A stretch of 64,000 nucleotides of DNA from Streptomyces sp. ISL-43 (GCF_018614195.1 NZ_JAGGOT010000013.1:339-64338), one strand, 5' to 3'. Numbered from the stretch's first letter, positions 46,938 to 56,755 are shown. Notes: generated by a model from the sequence alone, not told the origin. Translations and numbers: made by a program.

Positions 46938-48023
46938 TCAGCCGCCGGTGGCCGGGCGGGCAGCCGCGCCGCGCGAGGGGGCGCGCTCGGCGTGGGCCGG
47001 GCGGCGGCTGCCGACCGGGGTGGCCGGGGTCCGCTCGGACCGGATCAGGTGCTGACGGGCGGTGAGGTGGATGGCGGGCCGGGCCGCCGGGTGGTGTGCG
47101 GCCGGCAGGGACGGCGCCGCGGCCGGGGTGACGGGCTCCTGCGGCTCGGTGGGACCCGCGGAGCCGGCGGCCGGCTCGGCGGCGCGCTGGAGGCGCCACT
47201 TGCCGCCCGCGGAGAGCAGCGGGACGAGCAGGCCGGTGAGGGCCTCGGGCACCTGCCCGGCCTCCACGAGGGAGCGCAGCCGGGCGCGCGCCTCGAACAC
47301 GTAGGCCTCGACCTGGGCGATGAGCGGCTCGCACCACGGCAGGGCCAGCAGCACGAGCAGACCGGCGGACCAGCCGAGCAGGACGTCGCTGACCCAGTGG
47401 GTGCCGAGGTACACGGTGGTGGCGCCGACGCTCAGCGAGACCACGGCGGAGACCACGGACAGCACGCGCCGGGTGACCACGGTGGAGGCCAGGTAGGCCA
47501 GGATTCCCCAGGTCACGACGGCGTTGGCGGTGTGGCCGGAAGGAAATATATCGCCGCCCGCGAAGAGTTCGGCGGAGCCGATCTGCGTCGCGTAGTGGGG
47601 GCCGAGCCGGCCGAGGCCGAGCTTCACGGCGCCGACGGTGATGTTGAGCAGCAGCAGCGCCACGCCGAGGGTGATCAGCGGGCGCAGGGTGTGCTGGCGC
47701 CAGGAGCGCCAGCCGAGCCAGGCGGCGACCATGACCGCGGTGGGTCCGCGCTGGCCCAGGACGACGAGGTAGTCGAGGAAGGCGTGCAGCTGCGGCCACT
47801 GCTCGTAGGGCCGGAAGAACATGACCTGCCAGTCCAGGCGGACGAGCCAGGAGGTGGTCAGGACCGCGACGACGATCGCGAGGTAGAAGCCGAGGGTCGC
47901 TCCGAGGAGCACGACGCGGTGCCGGCTCATCCGCGGTGTTTGCAGATGAGCCGGTCGCTCTGGTTCCCGGTCCAGCCGGGCGAACACCCGCTCCAGTCTG
48001 GGCAGGATTTGGTCGGTACGCAC
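46938..48023 (-). CDS. PAP2 superfamily membrane phosphatase
   Basis: A 361-residue integral membrane protein with about five or six helices and the three PAP2 motifs: KLGLGRLGP (KxxxxxxRP-like, ending GP), FPSGHTA and GTHWVSDVLLG (catalytic His). It probably dephosphorylates a lipid phosphate, such as phosphatidic acid or undecaprenyl diphosphate, outside the membrane. The C-terminal ~110 residues are soluble and disordered, Ala/Pro/His-rich, on the cytoplasmic side. The first motif deviates (GP for RP), which may matter for phosphate binding. Confidence 0.9.
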   Translation of the reverse strand: MRTDQILPRLERVFARLDREPERPAHLQTPRMSRHRVVLLGATLGFYLAIVVAVLTTSWLVRLDWQVMFFRPYEQWPQLHAFLDYLVVLGQRGPTAVMVAAWLGWRSWRQHTLRPLITLGVALLLLNITVGAVKLGLGRLGPHYATQIGSAELFAGGDIFPSGHTANAVVTWGILAYLASTVVTRRVLSVVSAVVSLSVGATTVYLGTHWVSDVLLGWSAGLLVLLALPWCEPLIAQVEAYVFEARARLRSLVEAGQVPEALTGLLVPLLSAGGKWRLQRAAEPAAGSAGPTEPQEPVTPAAAPSLPAAHHPAARPAIHLTARQHLIRSERTPATPVGSRRPAHAERAPSRGAAARPATGG

Positions 48024-48174
48024 TCAATCGACGTTACCGCGCGCCGATGGGCACCCCGGTCGAATCGCGGGCTTTGTGATGACCATGTGATGTGGAGTTG
48101 GTCTCATGCGGGACTTAATTCCCGGTATTCGGACTTTGGTTGGAGCCGGTTCGGTCCCTTGGTCCGGTCCATTT

Positions 48175-48250
48175 CCCCGCATGGTTAGCGGGGATTTATC
48201 ACCATGGGTCAATTCTTTTGCTCAAAGATGGAGCGGAATGATCCATTCCG
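48175..48250. other. Inverted repeats in the AT-richer gap upstream of the PAP2 gene
   Basis: The 263-bp gap 48024-48286 is lower in GC than its surroundings and holds no supported gene. It has two hairpin-forming repeats: ccccgc/gcgggg (48175-48180, 48188-48193) and cggaatg/cattccg (48234-48240, 48244-48250). The second may end the mannosyltransferase transcript or be an operator. Confidence 0.4.
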
Positions 48251-48286
48251 TGATCTCGGCCTGCGAAGGCGTCCTGCGGAGGTGTC

Positions 48287-49402
48287 CTACGGAGGCCCCG
48301 AGCCGTTCAGCCAGAAGGCCCCGTACACCGCCGAGGCGACGGCGAGCGCGCCCAGCGCCGCGGCCGCCCGGCCCGTCCGCCACCGGGCGAGCGCCACCGC
48401 CGGCGGGATCAGCAGGGGGAAGGCGGGGAGCAGCAGCCGGGGCTTGGAGCCGAAGTACCCCGACGCGCACAGGGCCAGCGCCACCACGATTCCGCAGTAC
48501 ACCAGCAGCGGCACGGGCTGGCGCCGCCGTACGCAGAGCACGTACAGCCACAGCACCAGCGCGACCCCCGCGATCAGCCCGATCCCGGCGGGGAACGCCG
48601 GCGAGGCCAGCCGCGCACCGATGAACCGGGCGAAGGCCCGGCCGCCGTCGAAGCCGTTGCCCCAGCCGGCCTGGACGTCCAGGTAGCCGGCCGGGCCGCC
48701 GCCGGTGCGGGCGCCGACCCACAGGGCGTAGCCCGCCGCGCCGAGCGGGGCCAGCAGGGCTCCCGCCGCCGCCCGCCAGGAGCGCTCCCCGCGCCGCGCC
48801 GCCAGGGCGACGGCCACCCACACCGCCGCCACCACAGCCGCTCCGACCGGGCGGGTCAGCCCCGCCGCGGCCGCGAGCAGGCCCGCGCTCAGCCAGTGCC
48901 CGCGCAGGACCCCGTACAGGCTCCAGACGGCGAGCGCGGTGAACAGCGACTCGCTGTACGCCATCGACTGCACGATCGCGACGGGCAGCGCGGCCCAGAG
49001 CGCGACGGCGAGCACCGCGGCCCGGCGGCCGTGGAGCAGGTCGGCGACCGCGAAGATCCCCCAGGCCGCGGCGAGGCCGGCGAGCGCCGACACCACCAGG
49101 CCCGCCGATCCGTGGCCGAGTCCGGTGACGGCCGAGACGAGCCGCTCCAGCCAGGGCAGCAAGGGGAAGAAGGCCAGGTTGGAATGGACGTCGCCGTTCG
49201 GCAGGGCGATCTCGTACCCGTACCCCTCGGCGGCGATGCGGGCGTACCAGAGGGAGTCCCAGCGAGCCGAGAGCAGCGTGTGCGCACTGCTGCCGGCCAC
49301 CGCCCCCCACACCGCGAGCACGGCCAGCCCGAACAGCCGGACCGCGGCGAAGACGGCCAGGGCGGGCGCGGCCCGACGGAATCCAAGATCTTTCACGGGC
49401 AT
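48287..49402 (-). CDS. PIG-V-like membrane mannosyltransferase
   Basis: A 371-residue polytopic membrane protein with about nine or ten helices. The first periplasmic loop has SARWDSLWYARIAAEGYGYE, the RWDSxWY pattern of PIG-V/GT-C type polyprenol-phosphate-mannose-dependent transferases, and HSNLAFFPLLPWLER follows. It probably transfers a sugar to a lipid or protein on the outer face. Start is uncertain: ATG 49402 or GTG 49396. The latter lies 7 nt after GATAAT, a fit for a leaderless transcript. The frame stays open far upstream without coding character. Confidence 0.8.
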   Translation of the reverse strand: MPVKDLGFRRAAPALAVFAAVRLFGLAVLAVWGAVAGSSAHTLLSARWDSLWYARIAAEGYGYEIALPNGDVHSNLAFFPLLPWLERLVSAVTGLGHGSAGLVVSALAGLAAAWGIFAVADLLHGRRAAVLAVALWAALPVAIVQSMAYSESLFTALAVWSLYGVLRGHWLSAGLLAAAAGLTRPVGAAVVAAVWVAVALAARRGERSWRAAAGALLAPLGAAGYALWVGARTGGGPAGYLDVQAGWGNGFDGGRAFARFIGARLASPAFPAGIGLIAGVALVLWLYVLCVRRRQPVPLLVYCGIVVALALCASGYFGSKPRLLLPAFPLLIPPAVALARWRTGRAAAALGALAVASAVYGAFWLNGSGPP

Positions 49403-49728
49403 GATTATCGACGGCGAGGCCGGGTCCGAGCGGGCGCGCCCGGCCGGGGACCGCCGGGCGCGAGCGTGCGAGTACGCGCGGGCGCGGACGCGCGTGCGCA
49501 CCCGCGGGGAGTGATGGGGAGTGATGGGGTTGGCGTGAAACGAGTGGCGCACACCACAGTGCGGCCCGCGCCGGGATGAGAGCTTGACCACGTGTCGGAC
49601 AGCCGAACTCGCGTACGCTGACCCTCCACTCGCGTGTCGACGCCGGACCCCGTAGGACGCCACCTTCCCCCCTTGTGGCCCGAAGACGCTGTCCGCCGAG
49701 TGCGAGGGACCACCTGGGAGGTACATGC

Positions 49729-51447
49729 ATGTCGGGTACGAACGCGACCGGCGACAGGAACCCTTCCCCCTGGCAGCGACTGCGGCGACTCGGCGCGGCC
49801 TCCGGCGGGGCCAACCGCTGGGCCGTCCTGGCGGTCCTGTGCGTCAGCCTGGTGCTCGTCGCGCTCGACGCGACGATCCTGCACGTCGCCGTTCCCTCCG
49901 TCACCGAAGACCTGCGGCCCGGCTCGATGGAGCTGCTGTGGATCGTCGACGCCTACCCGCTCGTGTGCGCCGCCCTCCTGATCCTCTTCGGCACCCTCGG
50001 TGACCGCGTCGGCCGGCGCCGCGTCCTGCTCCTCGGCTACGGGCTCTTCGGCGCGGCCTCGGCCGTCGCCGCCCTCGCCGACAGCGCCCAGGTCCTCATC
50101 GCCGCCCGGGCCCTGCTCGGCGTCGGCGGCGCGATGATCATGCCGGCCACCCTGTCGATCCTGCGCCAGGTCTTCCCCGACCGGCGCGAGCGGGCGCTCG
50201 CCATCGGCATCTGGACCGCCGTCGCCGCCATCGGCGCGGCCGGCGGACCGGTCCTCGGCGGCTTCCTGGTCCAGCACTTCTGGTGGGGCTCCGTCTTCCT
50301 CATCAACATCCCGCTGATGATCCTGATCCTGCCGCTGGGCCGCTGGATCCTGCCCGAGTCCAAGGGATCCTCCGACGGGCCGTGGGACGTGCTCGGCGCG
50401 CTCATGGCCGCCGGCGGAGTGCTCGGCGCGGTCCTCGGCGTCAAGCGGATCGGCGTGGAGCGCCAGCTCGCCGATCCCGGTGCGCTGGTCCCGCTGCTGG
50501 TCGGAGTGGCGCTGCTGGTGCTCTTCGTACGCCGGCAGAAGCGGCGCGCGCACCCGCTGATCGACATGCGGATGTTCTCCCGGCCGGCCTTCACCACCTC
50601 GGTGGGCTGCATCGTCCTGGCCATGCTGGCGCTGGTCGGGCTGGAGCTGATCGCCGTCCAGTACCTGCAGCTGGTGCTGAACCTGAGCCCGCTGGAGACC
50701 GGACTGCGGCTGCTGCCGCTCACCTTCGCCGCGATGGCTGCGGGCGCGACCGGCTCGTACACGCTGGCCCGGACCGGGCCGCGCCGGATGGTCTCGCTGG
50801 GCTTCGTGCTCACCGCGCTCGCCGTGCTGCTGCTGACCCTCATGGGCCAGCACGACCGGCCGGTACTGCTGACGGTGGGCTTCATCCTGCTCGGCTTCGG
50901 GCTGCAGACCACGCTGTTCGCGGCCTACGAGTCGATGCTGAGCGAGGCGCCGGCGGCCACGGCGGGCGGCGCGGCCTCGATAGGCGAGACCTCGTACCAG
51001 CTGGGCGCGGGCATGGGCATCGCGCTGCTGGGCAGCGTGATGAACGCGGCCTACGCGCCCGGTCTGGCCCGGGTGCCGGGAGTGAGCGCCGCCGAATCGG
51101 CGGGCGCCGCGCACTCGCTGGGCGAGGCGTACCAGATCGCGGCGCGCCTCGGCGGGCCCGCCGGGGACTCGCTGTACTCGGCGGCCCGGCACTCCTTCGT
51201 GCACGGGCTGCACGTGACGCTGCTGGTGAGCGCGGTGCTGCTGTTCGCGGGGGCGGCGATGGCACTGAGGCTGCCGCGGGCGATGGAGTGCGCGGAGCCC
51301 GAGACCGGGCCCGAGGCCGGGCCGGTACGCGTGCCCGCGCGGCCGGGGGCCGAGGCGCCGGCCGCGGCGCCGGGCGGGGGCGCGCGGATTCCCGCCCAGT
51401 CCTCGGCCGAAGCCGACCGCGATCCGGCGGTCGGCCACCCGGCCTGA
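49729..51447 (+). CDS. DHA2-type (14-TM) MFS drug exporter
   Basis: A 572-residue proton-coupled exporter with 14 predicted helices, EmrB/QacA-like. Motif A is LGDRVGRRRVLLLGYG, motif B includes ARALLGVGGAMIMPATLS, motif C is IGAAGGPVLGG, and the DHA2-type helix 1 has LDATILHVAVPS. The cytoplasmic C-terminal tail (~65 residues) is Ala/Pro/Glu-rich. ATG 49729 has gggagg at 8 nt. No TetR or MarR regulator lies next to it. Substrate unknown; related proteins export antibiotics and cationic toxins. Confidence 0.9.
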   Translation: MSGTNATGDRNPSPWQRLRRLGAASGGANRWAVLAVLCVSLVLVALDATILHVAVPSVTEDLRPGSMELLWIVDAYPLVCAALLILFGTLGDRVGRRRVLLLGYGLFGAASAVAALADSAQVLIAARALLGVGGAMIMPATLSILRQVFPDRRERALAIGIWTAVAAIGAAGGPVLGGFLVQHFWWGSVFLINIPLMILILPLGRWILPESKGSSDGPWDVLGALMAAGGVLGAVLGVKRIGVERQLADPGALVPLLVGVALLVLFVRRQKRRAHPLIDMRMFSRPAFTTSVGCIVLAMLALVGLELIAVQYLQLVLNLSPLETGLRLLPLTFAAMAAGATGSYTLARTGPRRMVSLGFVLTALAVLLLTLMGQHDRPVLLTVGFILLGFGLQTTLFAAYESMLSEAPAATAGGAASIGETSYQLGAGMGIALLGSVMNAAYAPGLARVPGVSAAESAGAAHSLGEAYQIAARLGGPAGDSLYSAARHSFVHGLHVTLLVSAVLLFAGAAMALRLPRAMECAEPETGPEAGPVRVPARPGAEAPAAAPGGGARIPAQSSAEADRDPAVGHPA

Positions 51448-51611
51448 CACCGCCGGGGATACCGCCGAAGACACCGGCGCGGGCGCCGGCCGGTGGCCGC
51501 CGGGGCCGCCGCCGGCCGGGCGGCCGCCGAAGCCGGGGGTGGACCCGGGGCCGGGGCACCGACAAACTTGCAGCGCTAGGTTTCACCGTCCGGCCTGCCA
51601 GGAGGCGCTTC

Positions 51612-52781
51612 GTGTCCTTCGTTCCCACCGATCCGCTCGGGCTCGACGAGCTCCTCACGCCCGAGGACCTCGCCATCCGCGACACCGTCCGCGGCTGGGC
51701 CGCCGACCGGGTGCTGCCCCACATCGCCGAGTGGTACGAGAACGGCGAGCTGCCCGGAATCCGGGAGCTCGCCAAAGAGCTCGGAGCGCTCGGAGCCCTC
51801 GGGATGTCGCTCCAGGGATACGGCTGCGCCGGAGCGAGCGCCGTCCAGTACGGGCTCGCCTGCCTGGAGCTGGAGGCCGCCGACTCGGGGATCCGCTCGC
51901 TGGTCTCCGTACAGGGGTCGCTCGCGATGTACGCGATCTGGAAGTACGGCTCCGAGGAGCAGAAGCAGCGCTGGCTGCCCGGCATGGCCGCCGGCGAGCT
52001 CATCGGCTGCTTCGGGCTGACCGAGCCGGACGTCGGCTCCGACCCGGGCGCGATGCGTACGTACGCGAAGCGCGAGGGCGGCGACTGGGTGCTCAACGGG
52101 CGCAAGATGTGGATCACCAACGGAAGCGTCGCGTCGGTGGCCGTGGTCTGGGCGCAGACCGACGAGGGGATCCGCGGGTTCGCCGTGCCCACGGACACCG
52201 CCGGCTTCTCCGCGCCCGAGATCAAGCACAAGTGGTCCCTGCGCGCCTCGGTGACCAGCGAGCTGGTCATGGACGACGTACGGCTGCCCGCCGACGCGGT
52301 GCTCCCGGGAGTGAGGGGCCTCAAGGGGCCGCTCGGCTGTCTCAGCCACGCGCGGTACGGGATCGTGTGGGGCTCCATGGGAGCGGCCCGTGCCAGCTTC
52401 GAGGCGGCTCTGGACTACTCGAAGACGCGCGAGCAGTTCGGCCGGCCGATCGGCGGGTTCCAGCTCACCCAGGCCAAGCTCGCCGACATGGCGCTGGAAC
52501 TCCACAAGGGGATCCTGCTCGCCCACCACCTCGGCCGGCGCATGGACGCGGGCACCCTGCGCCCGGAGCAGATCAGTTTCGGCAAGCTCAACAACGTCCG
52601 CGAAGCCATCGAGATCTGTCGCACCGCGCGGACGATCCTCGGTGCCAACGGGATCTCGCTCGAGTACCCCGTCATGCGGCACGCCACCAACCTCGAATCG
52701 GTCCTCACCTACGAGGGCACCGTCGAGATGCACCAGCTGGTGCTGGGCAAGGCGCTCACCGGGCTCGACGCCTTCCGTTAG
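51612..52781 (+). CDS. Acyl-CoA dehydrogenase, glutaryl-CoA dehydrogenase-like
   Basis: A 389-residue FAD-dependent acyl-CoA dehydrogenase. The N-terminal helical domain has the GYG and SVQGSLAMYAI pattern; the middle domain has CFGLTEPDVGSDPGAM and WVLNGRKMWITNG. The C-terminal domain holds the likely catalytic Glu in VLTYEGTVEMHQLVLGKALTG, closest to glutaryl-CoA dehydrogenases, which act in lysine/tryptophan breakdown. Decarboxylation cannot be confirmed by eye. GTG 51612 has aggagg 6 nt upstream. It lies alone. Confidence 0.9.
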   Translation: MSFVPTDPLGLDELLTPEDLAIRDTVRGWAADRVLPHIAEWYENGELPGIRELAKELGALGALGMSLQGYGCAGASAVQYGLACLELEAADSGIRSLVSVQGSLAMYAIWKYGSEEQKQRWLPGMAAGELIGCFGLTEPDVGSDPGAMRTYAKREGGDWVLNGRKMWITNGSVASVAVVWAQTDEGIRGFAVPTDTAGFSAPEIKHKWSLRASVTSELVMDDVRLPADAVLPGVRGLKGPLGCLSHARYGIVWGSMGAARASFEAALDYSKTREQFGRPIGGFQLTQAKLADMALELHKGILLAHHLGRRMDAGTLRPEQISFGKLNNVREAIEICRTARTILGANGISLEYPVMRHATNLESVLTYEGTVEMHQLVLGKALTGLDAFR

Positions 52782-52827
52782 GCCAGGGAGGACCGGGAGA
52801 ACCGGAGGCGGCCGGTGAGGGCCTCGC

Positions 52828-53280
52828 TCAGCTCTGGTTGAAGAAGTCGCGCGAGCGGCCGCCGGACTCGCCGCTCACGATCTGGGTGTCGGCCGGGGTC
52901 AGCAGGAAGACCCTGGTCGCCACCCGCTCGATCGAACCGCGCAGGCCGAAGGTCAGACCGGCCGCGAAGTCGACCACGCGCTTCGCGTCGCCCGGGTCCA
53001 TCGACGACAGGTTCACGATGACCGGGACACCGTCGCGGAACAGCTCGCCGATGCCGCGCGCGTCACGGAAACCGTCCGGCGTGACCGTCGCGATGCGGCG
53101 GCCCTGCTCGACGGCGGACTCCGACGCCACCTTGACGCGCGGGTCGGTGACCCACTGCTCGCCGGGGCCGACCACCGAACCCCCCTGCGGGGCCTCCGCG
53201 TAGTCGTCGTCGTAGTAACGCTCGTCGTCGCTGTCCTCTACGAGACCCAGCCAGGCACTCGCCTTGCGCACCGAACCCAT
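52828..53280 (-). CDS. sflA: SepF-like cell division protein (SflA type)
   Basis: A 150-residue SepF-family protein. The N-terminus [16 protein letters not shown] is an amphipathic membrane-binding helix. An acidic Tyr/Asp linker follows, then the SepF core: [34 protein letters not shown]. SepF proteins anchor FtsZ to the membrane. This copy is not beside ftsZ; from memory, the S. coelicolor orthologue in this chromosomal block is SflA, which with SflB affects FtsZ placement and hyphal branching. ATG 53280 has AAAGGAGG 5 nt upstream. The symbol is by synteny and is tentative. Confidence 0.88.
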   Translation of the reverse strand: MGSVRKASAWLGLVEDSDDERYYDDDYAEAPQGGSVVGPGEQWVTDPRVKVASESAVEQGRRIATVTPDGFRDARGIGELFRDGVPVIVNLSSMDPGDAKRVVDFAAGLTFGLRGSIERVATRVFLLTPADTQIVSGESGGRSRDFFNQS

Positions 53281-53563
53281 GGACGCCTCCTTTCATCGCG
53301 GTCAGTCTGTCTTCTCTTCCGCGTCCCTATCGTCGTCCATGATGCTGACAACGCGCCAAGTGGATAGTCGCCGCGCAGGGGTTTCGTGACGGTACTGGTG
53401 CAGAACATCCGTTGCACGGTCAAGGATCCTGGCGGCTACCGCTGCTGACTGAGTGAAAATACGACCAGTGCCGCCGTACGGGTGACCGAGGGGGACGTAC
53501 GGGTGAAGGGCAGTGCTCGCTACGATGCCCGTCGAGCACGCGTATGACACACGGGGGATCACC

Positions 53564-54712
53564 ATGTTCGGCATCGTCAGGCCCTGCACGCACCGGCTGG
53601 GGGAGCGGTTCAAGACGGAGTGGATGGCCCATCTGTGCGGGCTGTGCCTGGCACTTCGGGGGGACCACGGCCAGTTCGCGAGGATCGTCACCAACTACGA
53701 CGGGCTGCTCGTCTCGGTCCTGACGGAGGCTCAGTCCGGACCCGCCGCGAGCGGCCGCCGCACCGCCGGCCCCTGTCCGCTGCGCGGGATGCGCACGGCG
53801 ACGGTGGCCGAGGGCGAGGGAGCCAGGCTCGCCGCCGCCGTCTCGCTCGTATTGGCCTCCGCGAAGGTACGGGACCACGTGGCCGACCGGGACGGGCTGT
53901 TGGCCCGCGCTCCGATCGCCCTCGCCGCGCGCCGGGTGGCCCGGGGCTGGGACCGGGCCGGCGCCCGCACCGGGGCCTCGCTCGGCTTCGACACGGCCGT
54001 GCTCGTCGACGCCGTGGACCGGCAGGCGGGCATCGAGACCCTGGCCGGCCCCGGCACGCCGGTGCTCGTCGTGACCGAGCCGACCGAGACCGCGACGGCC
54101 GCCGCCTTCGCCCATACCGCGACCCTCGCCGCAAGGCCAGGCAACGCCCCCGCGCTCGCCGAGGCGGGCCGCTACTTCGGCCGGCTCGCGCACCTGCTGG
54201 ACGCCGTGGAGGACCAGGCCCGCGACGCGGCGGCGGGCGCCTGGAACCCGCTGACCGCCACCGGGACCTCCCGCGCCGAGGCGCGCAGGCTCTGCGACGA
54301 CGCGCTCCACGGCATCCGGCTGGCACTGCGCGAGGCGGAGTTCACGGACGCCGGCCTGGCCCACCGGCTGCTGGTGCACGAGCTGCGCACCTCGGTGGAC
54401 CGGGCCTTCGGGACCGCGAGCTGCGCCCACACCGTGACGGACTCCGCCGGCCAGGGCGGCTTCGGCCCGCCCCCGATCGGCTTCGGCCCGCCGCCGCCCC
54501 CGCAGAAGCCGCGCCGCGACCTGCTGTCGGGCTGCGCGGTGGCCCTCGGGCTGTTCTGCACCTGCCAGCTCTGCTGCACGGACCACGAGGGCCCGTGGTC
54601 CCGTGAGAAGAAGGACGCGTGGTGCGACAACTGCGACTGTGGGGGCTGTGACTGCGGAGGCTGCGACTGCGGGTGCGGCGACTGCTGCTGCTGTCCCTGC
54701 GACGGCTGCTGA
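53564..54712 (+). CDS. DUF5685 family protein with Cys-rich C-terminal tail
   Basis: A 382-residue protein of unknown function. The N-terminus MFGIVRPCTHRLGERFKTEWMAHLCGLCLALRGDHG has a conserved Cys pair with CGLC. A mostly helical middle part follows (AEAGRYFGRLAHLLDAVEDQARDA). After a Pro-rich linker (GFGPPPIGFGPPPPPQKP) comes a region with CAVALGLFCTCQLCC and finally a tail of CDNCDCGGCDCGGCDC type, about 16 Cys in the last 31 residues. That resembles a metal-binding or cross-linked tail. ATG 53564 follows cgggggatcacc. It is divergent from the SepF-like gene. Confidence 0.85.
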   Translation: MFGIVRPCTHRLGERFKTEWMAHLCGLCLALRGDHGQFARIVTNYDGLLVSVLTEAQSGPAASGRRTAGPCPLRGMRTATVAEGEGARLAAAVSLVLASAKVRDHVADRDGLLARAPIALAARRVARGWDRAGARTGASLGFDTAVLVDAVDRQAGIETLAGPGTPVLVVTEPTETATAAAFAHTATLAARPGNAPALAEAGRYFGRLAHLLDAVEDQARDAAAGAWNPLTATGTSRAEARRLCDDALHGIRLALREAEFTDAGLAHRLLVHELRTSVDRAFGTASCAHTVTDSAGQGGFGPPPIGFGPPPPPQKPRRDLLSGCAVALGLFCTCQLCCTDHEGPWSREKKDAWCDNCDCGGCDCGGCDCGCGDCCCCPCDGC

Positions 54713-54730
54713 GGGACCTTCAGCTCCGCC

Positions 54731-54774
54731 GCGGCTCCACCGCGGCTCCACCGCGGCTCCACCGCGGCTCCACC
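54731..54774. repeat. 11-bp tandem repeat, four copies
   Basis: Four perfect copies of gcggctccacc at 54731-54741, 54742-54752, 54753-54763 and 54764-54774, 18 bases after the DUF5685 stop and before the DUF1684 gene. Confidence 0.9.
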
Positions 54775-54863
54775 GCGGCGCTCCGCCCCGCCGCCGATCC
54801 GCGCAGGTCCGGACGGCGTACCGGGCGGTTTCCGGCGGGGCGGGCGTGGAAGGGTTGAGCGGC

Positions 54864-55679
54864 ATGAGCGCTGACGCAGACGACCCGGCCACCGCCTGGA
54901 AGCGGTGGCACGAGCACCGGGTTGCCACGGTGTCCGCCCCCTACGGTCCCCTCGCACTGACCGGGACCCACTGGCTCGCCGACTACCCGGAAGGTCGAAT
55001 TCCGGCCGTTCCGGGCCGCTGGCTCGCCACGGGCGGCGGGGTGGCCCTGACCGCGGCCCGGGACGAGGGGATCAGCCTGGACGGCGAGCCCTTCGCCGGT
55101 GACGCCGTACTCGCCGCCGAGGAGGCCCCGCCCTCGCACTCCCGGATCGCCGCAGGGGACGTACGGCTCGTCGTGCTCCGGCGCGAAGGGGACTGGGCGG
55201 TACGCGTCTTCGACCCCGCCGCCCCGGGCCGCGCGGCCTTCACGGGGATTGAGGCCACCCCGTACGACCCGGCGTACGCCGTGCCCGGGCGCTTCCGCTC
55301 CTACGGCGAGGAGCGGACCGTCCAGGTGCAGAACGCCGACGGGCGCTCGCGCGGGCTCGGCCTCGGCGGCGAGCTGAGCTTCGCGTTCGAGGGCGCCCGC
55401 CACGCCCTCCGGGTCGCCGTGGACGAGGAGGACGGCAGCCTCTGGGCCGTCATCGGCGATGCCACCGGGGGCCGTTCCAGCTACCGCTTCCGTTTCCTGA
55501 AGCCCGGAACCCCGGCGGCCGACGGCTCGATCACCGTGGACCTCAACCGGGTCCAGCTGCCGCCCTGTGCCTTCGCGGACCACTTCGTCTGCCCGTTCCC
55601 GCCGCCCGGGAACACCCTGCCCTTCGCGCTCGCGGCGGGCGAGAGGCGGCTGAAAGGCGCCCTTGCTGCCGTCACCTGA
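54864..55679 (+). CDS. DUF1684 family protein
   Basis: A 271-residue cytosolic protein of the DUF1684 family, with no known activity. Features of the family: an N-terminal helix WKRWHEHRVATVSAPYGPLALTGTHWL, beta-rich middle, GRSSYRFRFL, and a C-terminal VDLNRVQLPPCAFADHFVCPFPPPGNTLPF segment containing conserved Asn, Cys and Phe/Pro residues. ATG 54864 lies 6 nt after aagggttgagc. The upstream gap carries the 11-bp tandem repeats, so its promoter is not obvious. Confidence 0.88.
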   Translation: MSADADDPATAWKRWHEHRVATVSAPYGPLALTGTHWLADYPEGRIPAVPGRWLATGGGVALTAARDEGISLDGEPFAGDAVLAAEEAPPSHSRIAAGDVRLVVLRREGDWAVRVFDPAAPGRAAFTGIEATPYDPAYAVPGRFRSYGEERTVQVQNADGRSRGLGLGGELSFAFEGARHALRVAVDEEDGSLWAVIGDATGGRSSYRFRFLKPGTPAADGSITVDLNRVQLPPCAFADHFVCPFPPPGNTLPFALAAGERRLKGALAAVT

Positions 55680-55821
55680 CGCCAGCACACTCCCGACAGC
55701 GTCTCTCGGGGCTTGTCAGGGGCACGTCGAACGGCATTGCGTTCGTCGTGCCCCCGGCCGCCCTCCACGGGCTCCGGCACCCCACTCCGGCCGGGCCCCC
55801 GATCCCCTCGGAGGACGATAA

Positions 55822-56697
55822 GTGAGGATCACCCGCATCATCCGTTCCAGGCTCTTCGCCGTGGCCACCGGCATGGCCGCCGTGGCCACGCTCGCGGCCC
55901 CCGTCACCGCGCACGCCGACGGCGGTTTCAGCGCCGACCGGCTCGCCTCCGTCGGCGCCTCGGTGCTGCGCGCCGACGTCGCCGGCACCGCCTGGCACAC
56001 CGACCCCGCCACCGGGACCCTCGTGGTCACCGCCGACTCCACCGTCTCGGCCTCGGCCATCGCCAGAATCCGCCGCGAGGCCGGAGCGGACGCGGCCGCG
56101 CTGCGCATCGAGCGGACCCCCGGCAAGCTGACCAAGCTGCTCTCCGGCGGAGATGCCATCTACGCGTCCAGCTGGCGCTGTTCGCTCGGCTTCAACGTGC
56201 GCAGCGGCAGCACGTACTACATCCTCACCGCCGGTCACTGCACCGACGGCGCGGGCACCTGGTGGAGCAACTCCTCGCACACCACCGTCATCGGGTCCAC
56301 GGTCGGCTCCAGCTTCCCGACCAACGACTACGGCCTGATCAAGTACGCGAGCAACTCCCCGGTGCCGCCCGGCACCGTCGGGAGCCAGGACATCACCAGC
56401 GCCATCAACGCCACCGTGGGCCTGTCCGTGAAGCGGCGGGGCTCCACCACCGGCACCCACAGCGGCTCGGTGACCGGTCTCAACGCCACCGTCAACTACG
56501 GCGGCGGCGACATCGTCTACGGGATGATCAGGACCAACGTCTGCGCCGAGCCCGGCGACAGCGGCGGTCCGCTCTACTCCGGCACCCGCGCGGTCGGCCT
56601 CACCTCGGGAGGCAGCGGCAACTGCTCCTCGGGCGGCACCACGTTCTTCCAGCCGGTCGTCGAAGCGCTCAACGCGTACGGGGTCAGCGTCTACTAG
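55822..56697 (+). CDS. Secreted streptogrisin B-type serine protease
   Basis: A 291-residue preproenzyme of peptidase family S1 (chymotrypsin fold). Signal peptide about residues 1-32 (LAAPVTAHA), a short propeptide to about 106, and a mature domain of 185 residues beginning [10 protein letters not shown], the same size as streptogrisin B. The catalytic triad is His139 (TAGHC), Asp169 (TNDYG) and Ser247 (GDSGGP). The mature part is very close to known Streptomyces griseus proteases. It acts outside the cell in protein degradation. GTG 55822 is preceded by cggaggacgataa. Confidence 0.95.
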   Translation: MRITRIIRSRLFAVATGMAAVATLAAPVTAHADGGFSADRLASVGASVLRADVAGTAWHTDPATGTLVVTADSTVSASAIARIRREAGADAAALRIERTPGKLTKLLSGGDAIYASSWRCSLGFNVRSGSTYYILTAGHCTDGAGTWWSNSSHTTVIGSTVGSSFPTNDYGLIKYASNSPVPPGTVGSQDITSAINATVGLSVKRRGSTTGTHSGSVTGLNATVNYGGGDIVYGMIRTNVCAEPGDSGGPLYSGTRAVGLTSGGSGNCSSGGTTFFQPVVEALNAYGVSVY

Positions 56698-56720
56698 ATC
56701 CACGCGCCCCCGCCGCACCC

Positions 56721-56755
56721 CTGGACGTCCTCCCGCCTTCTGGGAGGATGTCCAG
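56721..56755 (+). terminator. Terminator hairpin after the protease gene
   Basis: A 14-bp stem with one G-T pair (56721-56734 with 56742-56755) and a 7-base loop, 24 bp after the protease stop and 35 bp before the next start. Confidence 0.7.

Noticed and set aside
48106-48686. Plus-strand open frames in and after the gap at 48.1-48.7 kb
   Set aside because: They read into the antisense of the mannosyltransferase gene and give Arg/Pro/Ser-rich products without domains.
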